The position numbers were made by a program, and so were the translations under genes. From positions 1 through 61,079 of the forward strand of contig CAIYMO010000022.1 of NCBI GenBank assembly GCA_903927345.1: a DNA stretch of 61,079 nucleotides, read 5' to 3'. The DNA comes from an uncultured Armatimonadota bacterium. Its GTDB lineage: Bacteria; Armatimonadota; Fimbriimonadia; Fimbriimonadales; Fimbriimonadaceae. Under the pieces are notes generated by a model. It saw only the letters and a list, made by a program, of their open reading frames with translations. It searched no databases and was not told the origin of the DNA. Below are positions 43,889 to 52,940 of this stretch, in pieces. Within the stretch, counting starts at the first letter, position 1; each line of letters starts with the position of its first letter.

Positions 43889-44439
43889 TATTCGGATTCC
43901 TCCATCAGCAGTGGAGTTTGGTCGTGGGCTGTCGGCGGAAGCCCACCCAGTTCAAGTTTGGGAAGGCTATCTTTATCCGGCAAGTTGAATTGGTGCAGGA
44001 ACTGGGCGGTGGTTCCCCAAAGCACTGGACGTCCGGGCCTGTCTAAACGCCCGACTTCGCAGATCAAATTTCGTTCTGCGAGAATCCGAACGCCGTAATC
44101 ACTTTGCACGCCCCGGACGACCTCAATATCTGCCACCGTCACTGGCTGGCGGTAGGCGATCACCGCAAGGACCTCCATTACCGATCGGCTCATTTTCGAA
44201 CGTTGAGGCTGCAGGTAGTTAGCGACCAACTCGGCGTACTCTGGCTTCGTTGCAAACTGGTAGCCACCCGCAAGCTTCACGAGCTTGAACGCGCCGGAAT
44301 CCGCGTGTCGCTCGGCAAGGAGTTCCAGCCCTTGCTCAACCGTCCCTTCGGGAACGCCAAGGACCCGCACCAAGTCGGCAATTCTAACCGGCGCCTCGGT
44401 CACAAATATGAGGGCTTCTAGTTGGTCAACGAGATTCAT
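43888..44439 (-). CDS. scpB: Segregation and condensation protein B
   Basis: Winged-helix subunit of the SMC-ScpAB condensin. Motifs: LEALIFVTEAPVRIADL (about residues 8-24), and EVLAVIAYRQPVTVADIEVVRGV followed by LLWGTTAQFL-like PVLWGTTAQFLHQF. 183 aa. ATG overlaps the scpA stop (ATGA), so expression is coupled. Confidence 0.93.
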   Translation of the reverse strand: MNLVDQLEALIFVTEAPVRIADLVRVLGVPEGTVEQGLELLAERHADSGAFKLVKLAGGYQFATKPEYAELVANYLQPQRSKMSRSVMEVLAVIAYRQPVTVADIEVVRGVQSDYGVRILAERNLICEVGRLDRPGRPVLWGTTAQFLHQFNLPDKDSLPKLELGGLPPTAHDQTPLLMEESE

Positions 44440-45182
44440 TTCTTGGCGAAAAGCACCTCTTCGCCTTCTAGTTTTACCTGCGCCGAGCCCAGTCGAATCA
44501 GCTCCAAAAGCGCTAAGAACCAGTAGACCGCGTCAGTCCGCGTATACTCGCCCACAAACATCTCCTCGATCCGCTGATAAGAGGGCTTCAGAGCAAGGAG
44601 CACGAACTTCATTTGCTCCTGGATCGACTTTCTTGGCTTCGCGAGTAGCTCCACAGGTTCCGGATTTGCCCGGCGTAACAATCGTTCAAACGCCTTCGCC
44701 AAATCACCAGCGGTGACATCGCCTACGTCGTACGGAATTTCGTAAAGGTCTAGTTGAGGAGTAGCCGTCCGGAAGAACAACTTGGTCCTCTCGTCGTGGT
44801 TTTCCATCAGCCGTTGAATAACGTCTGCGTACTCGTAAGTCGTCGGATCAGGGAGCGCGGTTGCCTCGTCCATCTCGGGCTCGTCCTCTTCAACCACGGG
44901 CAGTAACTGCCACGCTTTGCGCTCCAATAGATATGCCAGAACGGTCAGAGCTGCCGCCGCCTCGTCCAAATTCGCCGCCGGACTCTCCATCAGGTAGCAA
45001 AGGTACGCCTCACAAATCGGCTCCATCGGCACCTCAAGTAGATCGACTTTGTGCTCCCGCACGCAGCGGAACAAGGTCGCAAGAGTGCCTTCAAAAGCGG
45101 GAGTCTGAACTAGGATGGGCGGCGGAGCCACCACGCCGAGCGTGTTCAAATTAGGATTTCCGGCAAGGGCGCGGTTTGCCAC
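44436..45182 (-). CDS. scpA: Segregation and condensation protein A
   Basis: Kleisin of the SMC complex, 248 aa. The N-terminal motif FEGTLATLFRCVREHKVDLLEVPM matches the ScpA signature FEGPLDLLL...DI..IPI, with AALTVLAYLLERKAWQLLP after it. An acidic linker and a C-terminal winged helix (VYWFLALLELIRLGSAQV-like) complete it. GTG start without clear SD, 67 nt after tRNA-Cys. This tRNA may share its transcript. Confidence 0.9.
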   Translation of the reverse strand: MANRALAGNPNLNTLGVVAPPPILVQTPAFEGTLATLFRCVREHKVDLLEVPMEPICEAYLCYLMESPAANLDEAAAALTVLAYLLERKAWQLLPVVEEDEPEMDEATALPDPTTYEYADVIQRLMENHDERTKLFFRTATPQLDLYEIPYDVGDVTAGDLAKAFERLLRRANPEPVELLAKPRKSIQEQMKFVLLALKPSYQRIEEMFVGEYTRTDAVYWFLALLELIRLGSAQVKLEGEEVLFAKK

Positions 45183-45220
45183 ATGTTAAGAGACGGATCT
45201 CACTTGTCGAGTGGCGCGGG

Positions 45221-45229
45221 TGTGGATAA
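45221..45229. other. Single perfect DnaA-box sequence
   Basis: TGTGGATAA (complement TTATCCACA) lies between tRNA-Cys and scpA. It equals the E. coli consensus, but one box without a cluster or AT-rich region does not make an origin. Confidence 0.3.
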
Positions 45230-45249
45230 CTTCCGTGGGAGTCAGAAGT

Positions 45250-45326
45250 TGGAGGTGCCGAGCGGATTCGAACCGCTGAATATCGGTTTTGCAGACCGAC
45301 CCCTTAGGCCACTTGGGCACGGCACC
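45250..45326 (-). tRNA. tRNA-Cys (GCA)
   Basis: A 77-nt cloverleaf with acceptor GGTGCCG/CGGCACC, anticodon stem-loop TCGGT-CTGCAAA-ACCGA (anticodon GCA), T-arm AGCGG-TTCGAAT-CCGCT, U73 as needed for Cys, and an encoded CCA. CATAAT at 45341-45346 is a possible -10. Confidence 0.96.
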
Positions 45327-45408
45327 TCGCGGGAATAACTATTATGGCATAGGGAGCGAGAGGAGTGCGACCCACCGCAAGGATTCATTCAAATCGAAGG
45401 TGATCGGG

Positions 45409-45915
45409 TCAAAATTTGGTCGAATAAGAAAGCTGAGCGCCCTCGCCTCCAAACCGAAGCAGGAAAGGAGACTTTGACCTCAGCTCCGCTTTTGCCACCC
45501 ACCACCCAACAACCGCACCTGCCAGCACATCTGGAATTCGGTGAACCTCTGTCTGCACTCTTGACCATCCGATCAACGTCGCGCCTCCGTACCACCAGCT
45601 CGCGTTCTTTGGATCGGCCTCAGCAGCCATGGTCGCCACCGCAAACGCCGCTGAAGTGTGGCCACTGGGAAACGAATCGTTCGTGCCTCCCCCGATACGA
45701 GGCACTCGAAAGACGTCTTTCAGGCCACGGTTCAGTAAGAACGTCGATGCGAGCGCATCAGCACTGCGTAGCGAAAAGTCGCGGTCATGAGAAGCGAGTG
45801 TCCCTGCCGCGAGAAATCCGTAAAACCCTTCGTTCGATAGAAAGGCTGCGAAACCGTCATCCGCAGAAGAAATAGCACTTACCGTGAACAATGCACATAC
45901 CCAAACCGACTTCAT
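45409..45915 (-). CDS. PAP2-family phosphatase
   Basis: A 168-aa exported type 2 phosphatidic acid phosphatase-like protein. A signal peptide (MKSVWVCALFTVSAISSA) precedes the three motifs: LKDVFRVPR, SFPSGHTSAAF and SRVQTEVHRIPDVLAGA with the catalytic His and Asp. Lipid phosphate or undecaprenyl pyrophosphate may be the substrate. TAACCT ends 6 nt before the ATG; it is divergent from aroC. Confidence 0.88.
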   Translation of the reverse strand: MKSVWVCALFTVSAISSADDGFAAFLSNEGFYGFLAAGTLASHDRDFSLRSADALASTFLLNRGLKDVFRVPRIGGGTNDSFPSGHTSAAFAVATMAAEADPKNASWWYGGATLIGWSRVQTEVHRIPDVLAGAVVGWWVAKAELRSKSPFLLRFGGEGAQLSYSTKF

Positions 45916-45921
45916 GATTCT

Positions 45922-45927
45922 AGGTTA
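45922..45927 (-). promoter_or_regulatory. -10 box TAACCT, leaderless PAP2 gene
   Basis: TAACCT, 6 nt (AGAATC), then the ATG at 45915 on the minus strand. Only 14 bp separate it from the opposing aroC box. Confidence 0.55.
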
Positions 45928-45941
45928 GCACTCACCTAAGC

Positions 45942-45947
45942 TAAACT
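45942..45947 (+). promoter_or_regulatory. -10 box TAAACT, leaderless aroC
   Basis: TAAACT, 7 nt (GAATCCG), then the ATG at 45955. Confidence 0.55.
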
Positions 45948-45954
45948 GAATCCG

Positions 45955-47052
45955 ATGGCAAGCTCGTTCGGCACCCTATTCCGCATCACTACCTGGGGAG
46001 AGTCTCATGGCGGTGGTGTGGGAGTTGTTGTGGATGGTTGCCCTCCCCGAATCCCCATCAGCATCGAAGCGATTCAGGCCGAACTCGACCGTCGCCGGCC
46101 CGGCCAAAGCAAAATCACAACGCAGCGCAAAGAGTCCGACACCGTCCGGATTCTCAGCGGAGTCAACGAGGAAGGGTTCAGTCTCGGCACGCCCATTTCC
46201 CTTCTCGTTATGAACGAGGATCAGCGGAGTAACGACTACAACGAGATGAAGGACAAGTACCGTCCCTCTCACGCCGACTTTGCTTACGATCAAAAATACG
46301 GCATCCGGGCCTGGCAGGGCGGCGGACGCTCTTCAGCGCGTGAAACCATTGGACGAGTTGCCGCCGGAGCGATTGCAAAAATGCTCCTCGCCACACTCGG
46401 AGTCGAGGTCATCAGCTACGTCGAGCGAGTCCAGAATATCGCCACGTCGATCGATCCGCTCAGCGTCACGCTCGAAGACGTTGAATCGAACATCGTCCGC
46501 TGCCCCGATCTTGCTAAGGCAACCGAGATGATCGAACTCATCGAGAAGATTCGCAAAGAAGGAAATTCAATCGGAGGATCAATTTTCACCGTCGCCCAAG
46601 GCGTTCCAGCCGGGTGGGGTGAACCAGTTTTCGACAAACTCGAAGCCGACTTAGGAAAGGCAATTCTCTCCCTTCCTGCCTGTAAAGGCGTTGAGTTTGG
46701 CGGAGGCTTTGGGATGACCCACCTGACCGGACTTGAAGCGAACGACCACTACTACTCGGTTGCCAACGATACCGAGATCCCAAATGTTGCGACCCGCACC
46801 AATCACTCCGGAGGAATCCAGGGCGGCATCAGCAATGGAATGCCAATTTTGATCCGTGCGGCGTTCAAGCCGACCGCGACCGTGTTGCGCGAACAACCAA
46901 CGGTCGACAACCAACATCAAGACACTACACTGACCGGCCGAGGACGCCATGACCCGTGTGTTTTGCCCCGTGCGGTCCCCATGGTCGATGCAATGGTCGC
47001 CCTAGTTTTGGCGGACCACGCAATAAGACAGCGTGCTTTAACAAACATCTAA
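45955..47052 (+). CDS. aroC: Chorismate synthase
   Basis: FMNH2-dependent last step of the shikimate pathway. Signatures: [19 protein letters not shown] (about residues 8-26), [32 protein letters not shown] (about 122-139) and [18 protein letters not shown] near the end. 365 aa, usual length. No other aromatic gene adjoins it; trpA is about 10 kb downstream. Confidence 0.96.
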   Translation: MASSFGTLFRITTWGESHGGGVGVVVDGCPPRIPISIEAIQAELDRRRPGQSKITTQRKESDTVRILSGVNEEGFSLGTPISLLVMNEDQRSNDYNEMKDKYRPSHADFAYDQKYGIRAWQGGGRSSARETIGRVAAGAIAKMLLATLGVEVISYVERVQNIATSIDPLSVTLEDVESNIVRCPDLAKATEMIELIEKIRKEGNSIGGSIFTVAQGVPAGWGEPVFDKLEADLGKAILSLPACKGVEFGGGFGMTHLTGLEANDHYYSVANDTEIPNVATRTNHSGGIQGGISNGMPILIRAAFKPTATVLREQPTVDNQHQDTTLTGRGRHDPCVLPRAVPMVDAMVALVLADHAIRQRALTNI

Positions 47053-47114
47053 CAATCTTTTGGTTTCATAATGATGTGGCAGTTCTCGAACGACGACTTG
47101 ACCTTAGACGCACC

Positions 47115-47894
47115 ATGAGCGCCACAACGCCCCCAATCGCCCTGCCCAAGATCGTCGCTGAGGACGTTAACTTCCACTACGGAACGTTTCACGCCCTGAA
47201 GGACATCAACGTCACGATCCCCGAAAAGAAGGTCACCGCCTTCATCGGACCTTCAGGTTGCGGTAAATCGACATTCCTTCGATGCCTCAACCGGATGAAC
47301 GACCTCATCGACGGCACCAAGCTCGATGGCAAAGTCACGATCGATGGATTTGACATCTACGAAAAGTCTGTCGACCCCGTCGCGCTGCGAAAGCAGGTCG
47401 GAATGGTCTTCCAAAAGCCCAACCCATTCCCAATGTCGATTTTCGACAACATCACCTATGGCCCCAAGTTGTACGGAAAGAAGGGCAAGGCCGAACTGGA
47501 AGAAATCGTCGAACGATGCCTCAAGCAAGCAGCCCTTTGGGATGACGTGAAGGACAAGCTAAAGAAATCCGCATTGGAACTCTCCGGCGGTCAGCAGCAA
47601 CGGCTCTGCATCGCTCGAACCCTTGCCGTTGATCCCAAGATCATCCTCATGGACGAGCCTTGCTCGGCTCTGGACCCCATCGCAACCTCACGCATTGAGG
47701 ACCTCATTTTCGAACTCAAAGAGAAGTACACCATCGTGATGGTTACTCACAACATGCAGCAGGCTCAGCGCGCCAGCGACTTCACGGCCTTCTTCATGCT
47801 GGGTCGCCTGGTCGAGGTCAACACTACCCAAAACATCTTCTTGTACCCTCAAAAGAAAGAGACAGAAGACTACATCTCCGGTCGCTTTGGTTGA
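47115..47894 (+). CDS. pstB: Phosphate ABC transporter ATP-binding protein
   Basis: Inner-face ATPase of the high-affinity phosphate importer. Walker [10 protein letters not shown] (about residues 41-49), the PstB-type sequence RCLNRMNDL, the Q-loop [12 protein letters not shown], signature LSGGQQQR, Walker [13 protein letters not shown] and the H-loop VTHNM are all intact. 259 aa. I begin at ATG 47115; the longer frame has no ABC character. pstS, pstC, pstA and phoU are not adjacent. Confidence 0.94.
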   Translation: MSATTPPIALPKIVAEDVNFHYGTFHALKDINVTIPEKKVTAFIGPSGCGKSTFLRCLNRMNDLIDGTKLDGKVTIDGFDIYEKSVDPVALRKQVGMVFQKPNPFPMSIFDNITYGPKLYGKKGKAELEEIVERCLKQAALWDDVKDKLKKSALELSGGQQQRLCIARTLAVDPKIILMDEPCSALDPIATSRIEDLIFELKEKYTIVMVTHNMQQAQRASDFTAFFMLGRLVEVNTTQNIFLYPQKKETEDYISGRFG

Positions 47895-47924
47895 TCTCTG
47901 ATCGCTCCTGAAAGTGGTTCCCTG

Positions 47925-47930
47925 TACAAT
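47925..47930 (+). promoter_or_regulatory. -10 box TACAAT, leaderless beta-propeller gene
   Basis: TACAAT, 6 nt (GGACTC), then the GTG at 47937. Confidence 0.55.
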
Positions 47931-47936
47931 GGACTC

Positions 47937-50435
47937 GTGAAGAGGCTCGGTTGTATCGTAGCGACGGTGACAGCGTTCCTTCTTGCGACTCCCGTGGTTG
48001 CAGACGATCTTGCAACCCCGGACCTCGTTGACCCATCGACGGTGGCATCCCCCAACGGGAAGTTTCGAGCGCACATTGACCCTGACACTTCCGACGGTCG
48101 CGCCGGAGGCGCTTACAAGTTCTACCAAGGCAAGACACTTCTGTGGAAGAAGCACCTTCCGATGGCACTTTCGCTTTCCGAGGTAACGGACAATGGCGAA
48201 CTCTGCGGCACCGCAATCGTTTCCGATTCCAAACAGGGTCCGCCCTCGTTCCACATCGTCATTCTTGATCGATACGGGAAATACCGACTTCATCGCGTTC
48301 AAAAGCAAACGAGCCCACGCTACACCCATCGCTTTGGCCCCGATCCTAGCTTCATCGCGACCAGCTCAGAAGCTGATATGTTCTTGGTTGATGTCGGCAC
48401 TGAGAGATCTGTGTTCACCAGCTACCAGCTGTCCACTGGCAAGCTCATGGACTCACCTCTTACTAAGGAAGCGACTTTTTCAGGCAAACCAAGAGGGATT
48501 CGCTTCGTTCCTGGAACGTCACTCTTACTCACGCAATCCGTTTCCGAGGAGGATTTCTACGACACACCCGAGTTCGCACTGTACACCCCCCAAGGAAAGA
48601 AAACTTGGTCCAACAAGTTCAAGCTGGACTACGACGTCAAAGACGAGGATTCACCGGAATCGTTCGAAGCTTCGGTGCTGCGCAACGGAACAGCAATTCT
48701 GAGCGTCGCCGATCATGGATTCCGTCTTAGAGAGCTAAAAAGTGGACTAAATCGCCGTTTCAATCTCGTGGCTCGGAACGGAAGTTACGTCGTCATCCCC
48801 GGTGACTCAGTCAAACCGATTAAGGTCAAACTCCCCGACGCCTCCACAGTGGAGGCTTCGCAACTCCCAACGCTCAATCTCGCCTCGCCGAAGCGTGATG
48901 GACTCTCTCCCATTGGACTAATCGGCCAATTCTGCGCGATCGGCTCAGATCGATTTGCGCACGTCAACCCGCGGAACAACGCCCTGCTAATCTTTGATCT
49001 CACTGGTCGAATCACCAAAGCAATCCCCCTCAAGCAGACCCATCAAAGTGGCTGGAAACAGATCGTCCACGCGGGGAAAGATGCCGTTGTCCTTTGTACA
49101 GACTCGGGGCCAAACGGGCGTGATACCGAGTATTGGAAGGTCGACCTAAGCTCCGGAGTTACCTCTAGACTCTGCACTTTAGAAAAGTTCTACCAAAACT
49201 GCATGGCATCAAGAGGCGACGGAACATTTGTGATCTGCGGGAGCCGATTTTTCAACTCCACTGCCGCTGACCTAATCTCTGTGCGTGACCTGAAGGGTAA
49301 CGAGCTTCTCAAAATTGGTGATGAGGCTGGGTACGGTGGTAAGCCTGAGGAACTTCTCAATCCTGAGGGGATCGCTGTGCTAAGAGATGGGACCATCGCC
49401 GTCCTGGATAACGTCGCCGACACCGTCCAATTCTTCAGCCCCAAGGGACAATATCTCCGCACTTGGGACCTAAAGAAACTCTGGGGGGTGGAACCTTCCT
49501 ACCCCACCGATATCCGCGAGGGTCCCAACCAAGAAATTCTTGTGAATGACTTTGGAGACTACAGCGCCTTGTGGGTGATGGATAAAAGCGGAAAAGTAAT
49601 CTCGAAGCCGAAACCAAAACCGGTCTCCCCAGATTTCGAGGTAGATGGCATCGTTTGGACCTCGGCTGGTCTGTTCGTCAGCGATTCAAGACAGGTTTAT
49701 CGGATTGGGATGGACGGCGCGGTTCTCGGTAGAATCGGAGAGCCAGAGGATCCACAGGCGCTGCGTGAAGTCGCCGCCTGTTGCATCTTAGCCGACGGGA
49801 CAATCTTGGCAACCGATCGCCGAACGGGCACGGTCCATGTGTTTTCCGGCACGGGCAAATGGCTTGGACGCCGCCTCGCCAGATCTCGTTCGCACTTCAA
49901 CTACTTCTATCTTTGGCCACACAGTGCCTTCGAGTGCATCGTCGATTCGGACGAAAATAGTGCGACGATCCTGAATCGGCGTCTCCAAGCCCGTACGATC
50001 CCTTACAGGCGTAGGCGCTATCGGGACGGTGGAAGACGCCCAGATCGAACTTGGTTCAGGGGGGATGAGGTCCGTTTGTTCAGCCTCAGCGGAGATTACG
50101 TCATCTCGGACGAGACACGCAGGGACTCGTTTGCGTCAACCTGTGTGTCTGGATACTCCCGCACGGGTCGGGCGAAGTACATTTTCTACCTTAATATCCC
50201 AGAAGACGTTTCCTTAGTCTCCGTCGCCTACGACGGACGGAACGTTTGGATGTGTCTAAACAAGGTCGCTTACTGTTTCAACTCTAAAGGGAGGGCGCTT
50301 TGCAAGGTGCCGCTTAAGCGCCCAGGTGGGTTGGCTCTCGTGAAGGGCCAACTTTACGTAGACGCGGGCGATAAGCAAATCGACCGATACGTTCTTCCCG
50401 CTCGATTCGCAGCCCCGAGCCAGCAATCGCGCTAA
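47937..50435 (+). CDS. Large exported beta-propeller protein
   Basis: An 832-aa protein with signal peptide (MKRLGCIVATVTAFLLATPVVA). Two beta-rich halves follow. The second (about 460-700) has NHL/SMP-30-like blades such as LLNPEGIAVLRDGTIAVLDN, VQFFSPKGQYLRTW and ILADGTILATDRRTGTVHVF. A basic insert (YRRRRYRDGGRRP, about residue 693) is odd for a propeller. Some six-bladed NHL proteins bind sugars or RNA, but no ligand can be inferred. The GTG start fits the leaderless pattern. Confidence 0.72.
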   Translation: MKRLGCIVATVTAFLLATPVVADDLATPDLVDPSTVASPNGKFRAHIDPDTSDGRAGGAYKFYQGKTLLWKKHLPMALSLSEVTDNGELCGTAIVSDSKQGPPSFHIVILDRYGKYRLHRVQKQTSPRYTHRFGPDPSFIATSSEADMFLVDVGTERSVFTSYQLSTGKLMDSPLTKEATFSGKPRGIRFVPGTSLLLTQSVSEEDFYDTPEFALYTPQGKKTWSNKFKLDYDVKDEDSPESFEASVLRNGTAILSVADHGFRLRELKSGLNRRFNLVARNGSYVVIPGDSVKPIKVKLPDASTVEASQLPTLNLASPKRDGLSPIGLIGQFCAIGSDRFAHVNPRNNALLIFDLTGRITKAIPLKQTHQSGWKQIVHAGKDAVVLCTDSGPNGRDTEYWKVDLSSGVTSRLCTLEKFYQNCMASRGDGTFVICGSRFFNSTAADLISVRDLKGNELLKIGDEAGYGGKPEELLNPEGIAVLRDGTIAVLDNVADTVQFFSPKGQYLRTWDLKKLWGVEPSYPTDIREGPNQEILVNDFGDYSALWVMDKSGKVISKPKPKPVSPDFEVDGIVWTSAGLFVSDSRQVYRIGMDGAVLGRIGEPEDPQALREVAACCILADGTILATDRRTGTVHVFSGTGKWLGRRLARSRSHFNYFYLWPHSAFECIVDSDENSATILNRRLQARTIPYRRRRYRDGGRRPDRTWFRGDEVRLFSLSGDYVISDETRRDSFASTCVSGYSRTGRAKYIFYLNIPEDVSLVSVAYDGRNVWMCLNKVAYCFNSKGRALCKVPLKRPGGLALVKGQLYVDAGDKQIDRYVLPARFAAPSQQSR

Positions 50436-50439
50436 CAAG

Positions 50440-50445
50440 TACACT
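50440..50445 (+). promoter_or_regulatory. -10 box TACACT, leaderless rluB
   Basis: TACACT, 7 nt (AGTGGCA), then the ATG at 50453. It favours this ATG over the GTG at 50447. Confidence 0.5.
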
Positions 50446-50452
50446 AGTGGCA

Positions 50453-51202
50453 ATGTCCAAACGCGAAGCGCCTGAACTTGAACGACTGCATGTGCGCATC
50501 GCCCATTCCGGACTCTGCTCCCGCAGAGCCGCCGAGAAGCTGATTCAAGAAGCACGGGTTGAAGTCAACGACGAAGTCATTGTTGAACTGGGTCACAAAG
50601 TGGGTCCAGAAGACGTGGTCAAAGTCGACGGAATCACGATCAAAGAAGCCAAGCTTTACACTCTGCTCTTCCACAAGCCAGCCGGGGTCGTCACCACCCT
50701 CTTCGATCCTCAGAACCGCCCCACGATCAAAGGCTATTTGCCCAACTACGGAGTCCAGCTCAAACCAGTCGGTCGCCTCGACAAAGACACCGACGGCCTC
50801 CTTATTGTCACTAACGATGGCGAACTCGCCCTGCGAGTCACTCACCCGCGCTACGGACTAGAAAAGGAGTATCAGGTGATCGTCAAAGGGTATCCGCAGG
50901 AAAAGGACATTGACAAGCTGCGCAAGGGAATTTTTATTGAGGGCGGCAAGACCCAGCCTGCACACGTTGAATTTGGTTTTGTGGACGATCGCAAAGAGAC
51001 CACCTCATTCCGCATGACGATCAAAGAGGGGCGCAAGCGCCAGGTTCGCCTGATGTGCGAGGCAATCGGCCACCCGGTTGTCAAACTCACCCGAATTCGA
51101 ATCGGCCCATTCCTGCTCAAGGGACTTTCGCCAGGGGAATGCCGACTGATGGGTAAACAAGATCTCGACAAATTGCGTAAGCTAGTCGGACTTGATGTTT
51201 AA
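50453..51202 (+). CDS. rluB: Pseudouridine synthase, RluB/RsuA family
   Basis: rRNA pseudouridine synthase of 249 aa. N-terminal S4 RNA-binding domain (LHVRIAHSGLCSRRAAEKLI, about residues 12-31, ending VKVDG). The catalytic domain has VGRLDKDTDGLLIVTNDG with the catalytic Asp, EKEYQVIVKG and EGRKRQVRLMCEAIGHPV. RluB (23S), RluE and RsuA are hard to separate by eye; the S4 domain excludes RluE-type short forms. Confidence 0.9.
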   Translation: MSKREAPELERLHVRIAHSGLCSRRAAEKLIQEARVEVNDEVIVELGHKVGPEDVVKVDGITIKEAKLYTLLFHKPAGVVTTLFDPQNRPTIKGYLPNYGVQLKPVGRLDKDTDGLLIVTNDGELALRVTHPRYGLEKEYQVIVKGYPQEKDIDKLRKGIFIEGGKTQPAHVEFGFVDDRKETTSFRMTIKEGRKRQVRLMCEAIGHPVVKLTRIRIGPFLLKGLSPGECRLMGKQDLDKLRKLVGLDV

Positions 51203-52463
51203 GGAGCTCACCAAGCACCAACGATTTGTCCTCATCATCGCCTGGCTCGGCTGGGTGTTTGATGTTATGGAGGCATCCTTCTTCGGCCTGACCAAACAGG
51301 CGATGATGAAGGAGATGCTTGGCGAGGCGCAATACAAGCTCGTCGGCACGATGTGGGAGGGAAAAATCCACAGCGGAATGATCCTTGGCTGGGCACTTGG
51401 CGGACTCGTGTTTGGCATCATCGCCGACCGCTGGGGACGGGGTCGAACCCTGCTACTTACGGTATTCATCTACTGCCTCTTCACCGGTCTCACGTCACTG
51501 TGCCAAACGCCAGATCAAGTTTATTGGGCTCGATTCCTAACCGGACTCGGCATTGGGGGCGAATGGGCCGCAGGTGCCGCGCTGATCGCCGAGACGATGC
51601 CGAACGGCTTCCGAGCCCGCGCCGCCGCATTTCTGCAAACGGCTGCAGCGTTCGGGTCGATCGTGGGCGTGTTTGTGTCCATCGGTGCTGGTCACGCGAA
51701 TTGGCGGTGGGTGTATATCGCGGGAATCCTGCCCGCAATTCTCTGCTTCGTGGCGCGGTACCGGCTTGAGCACAAAGAACCGTCCCTAGAGTCTCCACAG
51801 TCTCCACTCCAAATCGAGGAGGTTAAGACGACAACCGGCTTCTTTACACCCCTCCTTCAGCTCATAAGCACTCGGCCATACAATCTCCGCCTCCTTGCTG
51901 CGGTCCTCATCGGAGTCGTCGGAATCGCGGGTGGTGGAATCCTGCCCTTCTGGCTTCCAAACCTCGTCAAAGACGCCCTCCCAGGAGCCAACGACGCCAC
52001 CGTCGCCTACTACAAGAACTTGACGATGATCGTGCTTCACCTAGGCACGCTCGCCGGAGTGCTGATCTTCCCGCCACTCACCGACCGCTACGGTCGTCGC
52101 CCCCTCTTCGCCGGGTTCTTTATCGCCAGCGGTTTGATGCTTTATCTCACCGCCACAAAAGCGGTATCAATCACCCTCCTCTTCATCCTTCCCCCGCTCA
52201 CCAGTTTCTTCGCACTCGGAGTAACCGCCGGCTTCGGCCTCTACTTCCCCGAGCTTTTCAGCACCCAATTCAGGGCAACAGGCAGCGGAATCGCCTACAA
52301 CACCGCGCGCATTCTCATCGCACCCTTGCAAGCATGGATTGGACTTAACGCCAAGACCCAGGGAGTCGGACCAACGATTGGCCTAGTTGCTATGATTTAT
52401 CTGATTGGCTTGATCGGATTGAGCTTTGCACCAGAGACAAGGGGTAAGAGACTAGAGATTTAA
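51195..52463 (+). CDS. MFS transporter, sugar/metabolite-proton type
   Basis: A 422-aa 12-helix transporter. Signatures: GWVFDVMEASFFGL in helix 1, ADRWGRGRTLL (loop 2-3), RFLTGLGIGGEWAAGAALIAE (helix 4-5) and PLTDRYGRRPLF (loop 8-9). These are typical of the SHS/AAHS and sugar porter branches. The substrate is unknown. The first ATG overlaps the end of rluB; a TTG lies directly before it. Confidence 0.9.
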   Translation: MFKELTKHQRFVLIIAWLGWVFDVMEASFFGLTKQAMMKEMLGEAQYKLVGTMWEGKIHSGMILGWALGGLVFGIIADRWGRGRTLLLTVFIYCLFTGLTSLCQTPDQVYWARFLTGLGIGGEWAAGAALIAETMPNGFRARAAAFLQTAAAFGSIVGVFVSIGAGHANWRWVYIAGILPAILCFVARYRLEHKEPSLESPQSPLQIEEVKTTTGFFTPLLQLISTRPYNLRLLAAVLIGVVGIAGGGILPFWLPNLVKDALPGANDATVAYYKNLTMIVLHLGTLAGVLIFPPLTDRYGRRPLFAGFFIASGLMLYLTATKAVSITLLFILPPLTSFFALGVTAGFGLYFPELFSTQFRATGSGIAYNTARILIAPLQAWIGLNAKTQGVGPTIGLVAMIYLIGLIGLSFAPETRGKRLEI

Positions 52464-52807
52464 CCTGCGTAACCGATTCGACGGCTAATTTGCTCTTGAG
52501 CTTCACTGACTACCCTGTCGAGTTCATGCTGTTTGAAGTCTTTGTCGAGCTCCCAGCACGCTGAATAATCCCCCCAGCTAAGTCTAAAGGTGTATGGAAC
52601 ATCTTTATCCCGATAATCGCTGATTACGGTCAAGCAGATTTTTTGCGTGCTTCGACAATAAACTAACTCCTGAACTATCGAGCCCCAGTCGTTCTTGCAA
52701 ACGTGAAACCCTCTGGCCAACAACCACGGAGTGAGTTCTGATCGAGCTGCTCGTTCAAGTGTTACCTGCCGGGATACGTACCATTTCCATAACCATGCGA
52801 GGCTCAT
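52460..52807 (-). CDS. Conserved-looking small protein of unknown function
   Basis: A 115-aa soluble protein (starts MSLAWLWKWYV). It has a regular composition, an aromatic-rich core (SWGDYSACWELD) and no motif I recognise. AACAAT ends 6 nt before its ATG, and its stop overlaps the MFS gene by exactly 4 nt. Both features match proven genes in this window, which supports it as real. Confidence 0.6.
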   Translation of the reverse strand: MSLAWLWKWYVSRQVTLERAARSELTPWLLARGFHVCKNDWGSIVQELVYCRSTQKICLTVISDYRDKDVPYTFRLSWGDYSACWELDKDFKQHELDRVVSEAQEQISRRIGYAG

Positions 52808-52940
52808 CTAGCAATTGTTTTCGGCAACGATAAGTGGAAATGGATAGAACAATGCAATAAATCTGCGCGGAACCGCACGCGAAACACTGCCAAAAACCAG
52901 CCACAATCAAGCACCCCCAGCCGTCCTTATCTAAGCCCGA

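Noticed and set aside
42989-44098. 369-codon plus-strand open frame opposite the DD-carboxypeptidase and scpB
   Set aside because: Antisense to two motif-complete genes; composition is that of a shadow frame (Cys/His/Arg rich).
45221-45229. Origin of replication
   Set aside because: Only one perfect DnaA box, no AT-rich unwinding region and no dnaA/dnaN; recorded only as a site.
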